Shown here one piece after another: positions 1-3,794 of a DNA stretch of 6,438 nucleotides. The DNA comes from Methanomethylophilus sp963631655. Lineage in GTDB: Archaea; Thermoplasmatota; Thermoplasmata; Methanomassiliicoccales; Methanomethylophilaceae. The DNA lies in the NCBI GenBank assembly GCA_963631655.1, contig CAVGRR010000085.1, forward strand, positions 1-6,438, written 5' to 3'. The notes under the pieces were generated by a model that worked only from the letters and a program-made list of their open reading frames with translations, made no database searches and had not been told where the DNA came from. Both the position numbers and the translations under genes were made by a program. Numbering within the stretch: position 1 is the first letter of the stretch; each line of letters starts with the position of its first letter.

Positions 1-90
1 ACAGAAATAGTTCAGACTAGCAGCTCTTGTCAATCCTCTTTGGAGCGGCGTGAGGTGAACCGCTTCGGTTGCCTTGTGTCTGAAGAACAT
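1..90 (-). CDS. Partial gene of unknown tandem family (5' end only)
   Basis: The first 30 codons of a minus-strand gene are visible, beginning at the ATG at 90 and running off the window edge at position 1. The translation starts MFFRHKATEA, then VHLTPLQRGLTRAASLNYF. This is the same domain start seen twice in the neighbouring gene at 186-737 (VHLTPLQQGLKTAVSLNYY and VHLTPFQRGLKKAVSLNYY), which is the main reason to call it a gene despite its short visible length. A modest ribosome binding site (AGGG) lies 8 nt upstream of the ATG, and an AT-rich promoter element at 110-137 matches the one before the neighbour. The order suggests a tandem array on the minus strand that continues to the left. 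I do not recognise the family and assign no function. Confidence 0.72.
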   Translation of the reverse strand, partial: MFFRHKATEAVHLTPLQRGLTRAASLNYFC

Positions 91-109
91 TTTACATCCC
101 TATGAAAAT

Positions 110-137
110 AGATATCATACTGAGTATTTAATGAGTC
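110..137 (-). promoter_or_regulatory. Probable promoter of the partial gene at 1-90
   Basis: On the minus strand a TATA-like TTAAATA (125-131) lies about 35 nt upstream of the ATG at 90, the spacing expected for an archaeal promoter with a leader of roughly 10 nt. The 28-bp segment matches the region before the neighbouring paralogue (760-787) at 22 of 28 positions, so the promoter seems to have been duplicated along with the gene. The rest of the 95-bp spacer (91-185) shows nothing else that I can support. Confidence 0.5.
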
Positions 138-185
138 ACTTTTGAATGTGTCAAATGGCAATAGTCCCAGACTTAGATGTAGATT

Positions 186-737
186 TTAGATCAATCCTGC
201 CAAGAACGGAGGCATGTTATCATTCGTTTCGATGGTCCCGTCGATTATCCCTTCGGCCGCTTTTGTGGGAATGATCGAGCCGTTGATCTCAATTTTCAAC
301 AGGCCGATCTTCTTCAGGTGGTCGACTGACTTCATTTGGGGAGCAGTGAGATCATAGTAGTTCAGACTGACCGCCTTCTTCAACCCTCTTTGGAACGGTG
401 TGAGATGTACACTTACAGGTGGTGTTTTGCGTCTGAAGAACCTTTTGATCCCTTTTGCCTGGGGTGGTGATTCTGGTTCGCTGGCACATTGATTATACAA
501 TCCTGCTATGAACGGAGGGGCAAACTCGTTCGTTTCTATGGCTCCGCTGATCATACCGAAACCCATCTTGGTGGGAATTATGGAACCGTCGATCTCGATG
601 TCGAGAAGACCTATGGCATCCATACGGTCGATGGAGTCTTCCTGAATCGGAGTGAGTTTGTAATAGTTCAGACTGACGGCGGTTTTCAATCCCTGTTGAA
701 GCGGAGTCAAGTGGACCGATTTCTTGCGTCTGAACAT
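186..737 (-). CDS. Two-domain protein of an unrecognised tandem-duplicated family
   Basis: A 183-residue protein made of two copies of a 74-residue domain (residues 8-81 and 110-183), identical at about 48 of 74 positions, joined by a Pro/Glu/Lys-rich linker. Each copy starts VHLTP, contains AVSLNYY, GLL.IEI.GSIIPTK and IETN, and ends PPF.AGL. The linker segment KRFFRRKTPPVS resembles the N-terminus MFRRKKS, as if a whole single-domain gene had been duplicated and fused in frame. The frame stays open upstream to 812, but the ATG at 737 is preferred: GGAG (747-750) lies 9 nt before it, and the homologous gene at 1-90 starts at the equivalent place. An ATG at 742-744 is in another frame and only 2 nt from the GGAG. 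There is no signal peptide or membrane segment, so it is probably cytosolic. A helix followed by a GLL beta-hairpin might be winged-helix-like; this is weak inference. The function is unknown. Confidence 0.8.
   Translation of the reverse strand: MFRRKKSVHLTPLQQGLKTAVSLNYYKLTPIQEDSIDRMDAIGLLDIEIDGSIIPTKMGFGMISGAIETNEFAPPFIAGLYNQCASEPESPPQAKGIKRFFRRKTPPVSVHLTPFQRGLKKAVSLNYYDLTAPQMKSVDHLKKIGLLKIEINGSIIPTKAAEGIIDGTIETNDNMPPFLAGLI
189..410 (-). repeat. Second copy of the 74-residue domain (C-terminal)
   Basis: This encodes residues 110-183 of the two-domain protein. DNA similarity to the other copies is clearest at its start (361-412, beginning ttcagactga on the plus strand), which lines up with 11-62 and 667-718. 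Differences fall between conserved residues, as expected for a coding duplication under selection in this frame. Confidence 0.85.
495..716 (-). repeat. First copy of the 74-residue domain (N-terminal)
   Basis: This encodes residues 8-81 of the two-domain protein and pairs with the copy at 189-410 and with the truncated copy at 1-60. About 65% of residues are identical between the two complete copies; the GSIIPTK core is identical in both. Confidence 0.85.
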
Positions 738-759
738 TCTGCATCTCTCCTTATAGACA

Positions 760-787
760 GATATGAAACAGAGTATTTGATAGGTCC
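760..787 (-). promoter_or_regulatory. Probable promoter of the two-domain gene
   Basis: The minus strand carries TCAAATA (774-780) about 37 nt before the ATG at 737, within a block matching the promoter region of the paralogue (110-137) at 22 of 28 bases. A second TATA-like sequence, TATATAA on the minus strand near 814-820, is an alternative but has no counterpart in the paralogue. Confidence 0.45.
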
Positions 788-805
788 CCATCAGGCGGGG
801 GACCT
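782..805. promoter_or_regulatory. Perfect 8-bp inverted repeat, possible operator
   Basis: AGGTCCCC (782-789) and GGGGACCT (798-805) form a perfect inverted repeat around an 8-nt centre. It sits directly upstream of the TATA-like element of the minus-strand gene and about 170 nt before the ribosomal operon's TATA box. That position suits an operator or a short hairpin. The paralogous promoter lacks it, so any regulation would be specific to this copy. No U-tract follows on either strand. Confidence 0.35.
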
Positions 806-850
806 GAGTCATGATTATATACCGAATCGACTATCCTCAATTACGGTTTT

Positions 851-928
851 GTGATCTCGTATTTCTGAGGTCCACCGTGGAGCGTGTTTCTCGCTCAGGC
901 CGCAAGGGACCGGAAGGCGGACTTGCGG
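851..928 (+). other. Intergenic region with possible RNA hairpins
   Basis: The 311-bp divergent spacer (738-1048) contains no convincing gene. Its middle has complementary segments: CTGAG (865-869) with CTCAG (894-898), an overlapping alternative GAGCG (880-884) with CGCTC (892-896), and CCGCAAG (900-906) with CTTGCGG (922-928). A TATA-like TTATATA at 814-820 could drive a plus-strand transcript from about 845, which would make this a small RNA or an alternative long leader of the ribosomal operon. I do not recognise a known RNA family here. Confidence 0.25.
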
Positions 929-972
929 AGTGGTTTCATTATCTCTCCAGGTATTCGGGGGATTACCTAATC

Positions 973-981
973 TTTTTATAT
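973..981 (+). promoter_or_regulatory. TATA box of the ribosomal protein operon
   Basis: The sequence tttttatat, preceded by ccta, is the best archaeal TATA box upstream of the operon. A start site about 25 nt downstream would fall near 1005 and leave a leader of about 45 nt before the ATG at 1049. Confidence 0.6.
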
Positions 982-1048
982 CAGCTTCAGCTATCGCGCC
1001 ATACAGCCGTATCGAAGATTTTCTTCAAAACGGCAGAAGGTATCGACA

Positions 1049-1480
1049 ATGGTAACAGTCTACGACGTTCCCGCAGAGGCTCTCATCCTCAAAGTGGCAG
1101 AGAAGCTCAAAGAGAACGACAAGATCGTGCCTCCGGAGTGGGCCGAGTTCGCAAAGACCGGTGTCCACACCGAGAGGGCCCCCGTCCAGGAGGACTGGTG
1201 GTTCAACAGGGCAGCATCCATCCTCAGGAAGCTCTACGTGAAGGGTCCCATGGGAACCTCCAAGCTCTCCGCAGAGTACGGTGGATTCAACGACAGGGGC
1301 AGCAAGCCCAACAAGGCGGTCAAGGGAAGCCGCAACATCGTCAGGAAATGTCTCATACAGCTCCAGGACGCAGGCCTCCTCGAAGCGACTCAGAACAAAC
1401 AGGGACGTAAGATCGCCCCCAAGGGACAGAGTCTTCTCGACAACTGTGCCAAAGAGGTCGCCGACGCGATGAAGAACTGA
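1049..1480 (+). CDS. rps19e: Small ribosomal subunit protein eS19
   Basis: A 143-residue protein that aligns by eye with the eS19 family along its whole length. The N-terminal YDVPA and VPPEW segments and the central block WWFNRAASILRKLYV - KGPMGTSKLS - YGG are characteristic, followed by KAVKGSRNIVRKCLIQLQDAGLL and a basic GRKIAPKGQ stretch. In archaea this protein binds the head of the 30S subunit and is needed for subunit maturation; the fold is a winged-helix-like helical domain. The ATG at 1049 is preceded by GAAGG at 1036-1040 with 8 nt spacing, and the length is typical. It is the first gene of the operon, behind the TATA box near 977. The next gene starts 11 nt after its stop, consistent with co-transcription. 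Confidence 0.96.
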   Translation: MVTVYDVPAEALILKVAEKLKENDKIVPPEWAEFAKTGVHTERAPVQEDWWFNRAASILRKLYVKGPMGTSKLSAEYGGFNDRGSKPNKAVKGSRNIVRKCLIQLQDAGLLEATQNKQGRKIAPKGQSLLDNCAKEVADAMKN

Positions 1481-1491
1481 AGGGATTCAGC

Positions 1492-1824
1492 ATGGAAGAA
1501 GATCCTGAATTGGAGATGTTAAGGCAGAAAAGGATGGCCGAGATGCAGCAGAGCCAGCAGAGGCAGGCCCAGCAGCAGGAACAGGCCAAACAGATCGAGG
1601 CTCAGAAGCAGTCCATCCTCAGGCAGATCATGGACCCGGACGCCAGGGACAGACTGGCCAACGTCAAGCTGGCGAATCCCCAGCTGGCCGCCAATGTGGA
1701 GAATCAGGTAATCAGACTCTACCAGAGCGGCAGACTCCAGGGAACCATAACCGACCCCATGTTGAAAGAGATCCTTCAGAGCATGGTCCCTCAGAAGAGA
1801 GAGATCCATATAGAGAGGAGATAA
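1492..1824 (+). CDS. PDCD5/TFAR19-family DNA-binding protein
   Basis: A 110-residue protein of the PDCD5 (TFAR19) family, usually annotated in archaea as a DNA-binding protein next to rps19e. The N-terminus is acidic, followed by a long Gln-rich helix (residues about 8-45, with QQSQQRQAQQQEQAKQ). The conserved core is IMDPDARDRLANVKLANPQLA (about 46-66), then NQVIRLYQSGRLQG and a basic C-terminal tail after ITDPMLKEIL. The family forms a compact triple-helix bundle; eukaryotic PDCD5 acts with the chaperonin CCT, while the archaeal role is unsettled. The start ATG follows AAGGGA, which lies right after the eS19 stop codon. One base separates its TAA from the next start codon, so translation is probably coupled. 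Confidence 0.93.
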   Translation: MEEDPELEMLRQKRMAEMQQSQQRQAQQQEQAKQIEAQKQSILRQIMDPDARDRLANVKLANPQLAANVENQVIRLYQSGRLQGTITDPMLKEILQSMVPQKREIHIERR

Positions 1825-1825
1825 A

Positions 1826-1981
1826 ATGTCCAGTACTAAGCCCCCGGCAATGAAAGAGAGGCTCAACAAGAAGATCAAACAGAACCGCCGTGTCCCCGCA
1901 TGGGTCATGATGAGGACCAACAGGCAGTTCCTCAGGCACCCCAAGAGGCGTTCCTGGAGAATGGGAAAACTTAAGGAGTGA
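1826..1981 (+). CDS. rpl39e: Large ribosomal subunit protein eL39
   Basis: A 51-residue, very basic protein (MSSTKPPAMKERLNKKIKQN, then RRVPAWVMMRT and RHPKRRSWRMGKLKE). Length and motifs match eL39, which lines the polypeptide exit tunnel of archaeal and eukaryotic 50S/60S subunits. It is easily missed because it is so short. The ATG starts one base after the PDCD5-like stop, and its Shine-Dalgarno sequence GAGGAG (1815-1820) lies within the last codons of that gene. Its own GAG-TGA end forms part of the Shine-Dalgarno site of rpl31e. The pairing rpl39e-rpl31e-eIF6 is a conserved archaeal gene order. Confidence 0.96.
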   Translation: MSSTKPPAMKERLNKKIKQNRRVPAWVMMRTNRQFLRHPKRRSWRMGKLKE

Positions 1982-1983
1982 TC
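1973..1983 (+). promoter_or_regulatory. Shine-Dalgarno site overlapping the eL39 stop, for rpl31e
   Basis: AAGGAGTGATC is a near-complete match to the anti-Shine-Dalgarno complement (GGAGGTGATC type), 8 nt (counted from GGAG) before the ATG at 1987. It contains the TGA stop of eL39. It decides the eL31 start in favour of the ATG at 1987 over the in-frame GTG at 1978, which lies inside this site. Confidence 0.8.
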
Positions 1984-1986
1984 CAT

Positions 1987-2250
1987 ATGGCAGACGAAGT
2001 CACCAGGGTTATCGTAATCCCCCTCAGGGGAGCAAAACAGGTCCCCCGCTCCAGGAGGACCGAGCGCGCCGTGAAGGACGTCAGGGCGGCCATCATGAGG
2101 CACATGAAGGTCGACGCCGAGCACGTCTGGATCGACAAATCCGTCAACGAGAAGCTGTGGGAGAACGGTATCCGCAACCCCCCGAGCAAGATCACCGTCA
2201 AAGCGGTGAAGTTCGACGACGGACTTGTAGAAGTCTCGCTTTCGGAGTGA
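1987..2250 (+). CDS. rpl31e: Large ribosomal subunit protein eL31
   Basis: An 87-residue protein matching eL31: VTRVIVIPLRGAK near the N-terminus, RRTERAVKDVRAAIMRHMK in the middle, VWIDKSVNEKLWENGIRNPP and KITVKAVKFDDGLVEVSL at the C-terminus. eL31 sits near the peptide exit site of the large subunit in archaea and eukaryotes. Length and motif order are normal. The start is fixed by the strong upstream Shine-Dalgarno site, and the gene lies 5 nt after eL39. It ends GAG-TGA inside the Shine-Dalgarno sequence of the aIF6 gene, so the two are likely translationally coupled. Confidence 0.97.
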   Translation: MADEVTRVIVIPLRGAKQVPRSRRTERAVKDVRAAIMRHMKVDAEHVWIDKSVNEKLWENGIRNPPSKITVKAVKFDDGLVEVSLSE

Positions 2251-2253
2251 TAT
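2244..2253 (+). promoter_or_regulatory. Shine-Dalgarno site overlapping the eL31 stop, for aIF6
   Basis: GGAGTGATAT lies 8 nt (from GGAG) before the ATG at 2256 and contains the TGA stop of eL31. It supports 2256 as the aIF6 start over the ATG two codons downstream and over upstream in-frame starts, which lie inside eL31. Confidence 0.75.
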
Positions 2254-2255
2254 CG

Positions 2256-2921
2256 ATGTCGATGAGACTCTCGCGTACGGCCGGATCGTTCAACATCGGT
2301 GTATCAGCGACAGCAAACGAGAGTCTCGCGTTCGTCTCCCCCGACGCGGACCCCCAGTTCCTGAAGGACCTGGAGGAGGCGTTGGGGGTCAAACCCGTTC
2401 TTACGACCGTGGCCGGATCGCATGTCGTCGGTTCACTGGTCGCCATGAACTCCCGCGGAGCCGCCGTTTCGGGGCTTGCGGAGGAGTCGGAGCTGGAAAC
2501 GATCAGGAAATTCCTTCCGGTCGCCCTGCTTCCCGACCGCATAAATGCGGCCGGAAACAATATTCTTGTGAATGACAACGGTGCGGTGGTGAACCCCGAG
2601 ATGTCCGACGATCTGGTGGATAAACTGTCAGATCTGTTCGGAGTTGAGGTTGTCAGATCCGCCATCGCCGGCTGCAACATCGTCGGTTCCGTGTGCAGAT
2701 GCAACAATGTCGGCTGCGTGTGCAGCATCGATGCCTCCGACGACGACATCGAGATCCTCAAAGAGGTCCTCAAGGTCAAGGAAGTGCAGAGGACCACTGT
2801 GAACCACGGTTCCAAATACGTCGGTTCCGGTGTGATCGCCAATTCCAAGGGTGCTCTCGTAGGAGACGCCACCACCCCCATCGAGATGGGCAGGCTGGAA
2901 GACGGTCTGGTCCTGTATTGA
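2256..2921 (+). CDS. eif6: Translation initiation factor 6 (aIF6)
   Basis: A 221-residue protein of normal aIF6 length. The family binds the large subunit at the uL14 region and blocks premature joining of the subunits. The five-fold pseudo-symmetric fold shows as recurring segments: NIGVSATANESLAFVSPDA, VVGSLVAMNSRGAAVSG, GNNILVNDNGAVVNPEM, NIVGSVCRCNNVGCVCS and YVGSGVIANSKGALVGDATT. The C-terminus IEMGRLEDGLVLY is typical. An unusual feature is five cysteines at residues 140, 147, 149, 154 and 156, in subdomain positions where aIF6 proteins usually have small aliphatic residues. It is the last gene of this operon as seen here: eL18a/LX, prefoldin alpha and FtsY genes, which often follow in other archaea, are absent. 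Its stop codon abuts that of the convergent gene. Confidence 0.96.
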   Translation: MSMRLSRTAGSFNIGVSATANESLAFVSPDADPQFLKDLEEALGVKPVLTTVAGSHVVGSLVAMNSRGAAVSGLAEESELETIRKFLPVALLPDRINAAGNNILVNDNGAVVNPEMSDDLVDKLSDLFGVEVVRSAIAGCNIVGSVCRCNNVGCVCSIDASDDDIEILKEVLKVKEVQRTTVNHGSKYVGSGVIANSKGALVGDATTPIEMGRLEDGLVLY

Positions 2922-3563
2922 TCAGCGGTCGAAGACCCAGACACCGGTGAAGTCGCTCAGGTCGTCGGCCTCGAGATCGACGGCATTTCCCACATGGACT
3001 ATCGATTCTTCATCGATGTCATCGGTGAATGCGGATAACGGGGATAAGGGAAGCGTTATGCCTCCGATGCGGTAGTCGGTGGGTACGATGACCTTGGGTT
3101 CCACCTTTTTGATGAACTCATTGACCTTGTAGACGGGCATGGTCCAATGCTCACCGACGGGGACGAAGAGGATGTCCACGCCTTTGATCTTTTCAATGAC
3201 CCAGTCGATGGGAATATCGCCTAAGCATCCGCAGAATGCGACGGAGATCCCGTCCATCGAAAAGAGGTAGATGGTGTTGGTCCCGCGGATCTCTCCGTAA
3301 CGGTCGTCGCTGAAGGAAGGGAGACCCTCGAAGGTGAACCCGTGTTCGCTGAAGACACCTCTTTCGCAGTTGAAATCGCGGTGCCTTCCGCCGATCGAAC
3401 GGAATGCGTTGCGGTCGAAGGAGTTGTGGGTGCATAATACAACGTTGGCGACGGTCTTCGGGGGGAAGACGCCAATGGATTTGCCGTCGTGAGGGTCGAT
3501 GACGACGGTGACATTATCGTCTCCGAATTCAAAACAGGAATAACCATGCCAGCGGATGAACAC
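2922..3563 (-). CDS. Metallo-beta-lactamase-fold protein, probably metal-ligand deficient
   Basis: A 213-residue protein resembling the UlaG-like/Lactamase_B_3 branch of the MBL fold: WHGYSCFEF (5-13), VVIDPHDG (20-27), ANVVLCTHNSFDRN (39-52), RGTNTIYLF (93-101), CGCLGD (111-116), VDILFVPVGEHWTM (129-142) and PKVIVPTDY (156-164). In active relatives the signature is HxHxDH, then a His near the ...P.yHD segment, HxGD, and MHY near the end. Here they read H46-N-S-F-D50-R51, PSFSDD, C113-L-G-D116 and P-T-D163-Y. Only H46, D50 and D116 stay recognisable as ligands, so it is likely a pseudoenzyme or binds metal differently. The start is GTG at 3561-3563, supported by AGGA 10 nt upstream and by the family N-terminus; an ATG at 3563-3565 is in another frame. 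The gene is monocistronic and convergent with aIF6. Substrate and role are unknown. Confidence 0.8.
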   Translation of the reverse strand: MFIRWHGYSCFEFGDDNVTVVIDPHDGKSIGVFPPKTVANVVLCTHNSFDRNAFRSIGGRHRDFNCERGVFSEHGFTFEGLPSFSDDRYGEIRGTNTIYLFSMDGISVAFCGCLGDIPIDWVIEKIKGVDILFVPVGEHWTMPVYKVNEFIKKVEPKVIVPTDYRIGGITLPLSPLSAFTDDIDEESIVHVGNAVDLEADDLSDFTGVWVFDR

Positions 3564-3794
3564 ATCTGGGACATCCTGCGGATGGTTAAAAACGTTAGGT
3601 TGGGGGTTTGGCTTATGTATGTTTCAACACCTGTTCTACATCATCAATAAATAGAGAGCATTCCATCAATCTGCGTTAGGTTCCGTTTCTGTCTCTTCCC
3701 GTTAAAAAAAGCATCGGGAGGAGGGAGGACGGGTTTCCCGTTCCGCAGATATACGTACGGTTTCTTTCGGGGTTTTCAGGAAGAGGGTGTTGTC
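3564..3794. other. Divergent intergenic region between the MBL and surface-protein genes
   Basis: This 231-bp spacer should hold both promoters. For the minus-strand MBL gene the candidates are TTTTTAA (3587-3593), which would give an almost leaderless mRNA, and CATACATAAG further upstream near 3612-3621. There is a run of seven A (3703-3709), a purine-rich stretch, and a short hairpin ACGGG-TTT-CCCGT (3729-3741) just before the surface-protein TATA element. I see no gene in it. Confidence 0.4.
3747..3755 (+). promoter_or_regulatory. TATA-like element of the surface-protein gene
   Basis: The sequence agatatacg lies about 45 nt before the ATG at 3795, so a start near 3778 would leave a leader of under 20 nt that still includes the ribosome binding site GAGGG (3783-3787). 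A short inverted repeat at 3729-3741 sits immediately upstream and could be an operator. Confidence 0.4.

Noticed and set aside
489..854. A 121-codon plus-strand ORF
   Set aside because: It is antisense to the two-domain gene. The repeated conserved domain is coherent only in the minus-strand frame, which also has a good ribosome binding site.
852..868. TGAT...CTGA pair resembling C and D boxes or a kink-turn that could bind L7Ae
   Set aside because: The C-box match is poor (TGAT without GA) and flanking bases do not form a convincing stem, so I do not call a C/D RNA.
811..1410. A 199-codon plus-strand ORF
   Set aside because: It runs through the rps19e promoter and out of frame through eS19; its translation is Arg/Gly/Gln-rich shadow sequence.
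1519..2124. A 201-codon minus-strand ORF across the ribosomal operon
   Set aside because: It spans three unmistakable plus-strand genes (PDCD5-like, eL39, eL31) and has a Leu-rich composition typical of antisense shadows.
3703..3709. Run of seven A, a T-tract on the minus strand, as a terminator
   Set aside because: No minus-strand gene ends near it; it lies in a divergent promoter region where AT-rich sequence is expected.
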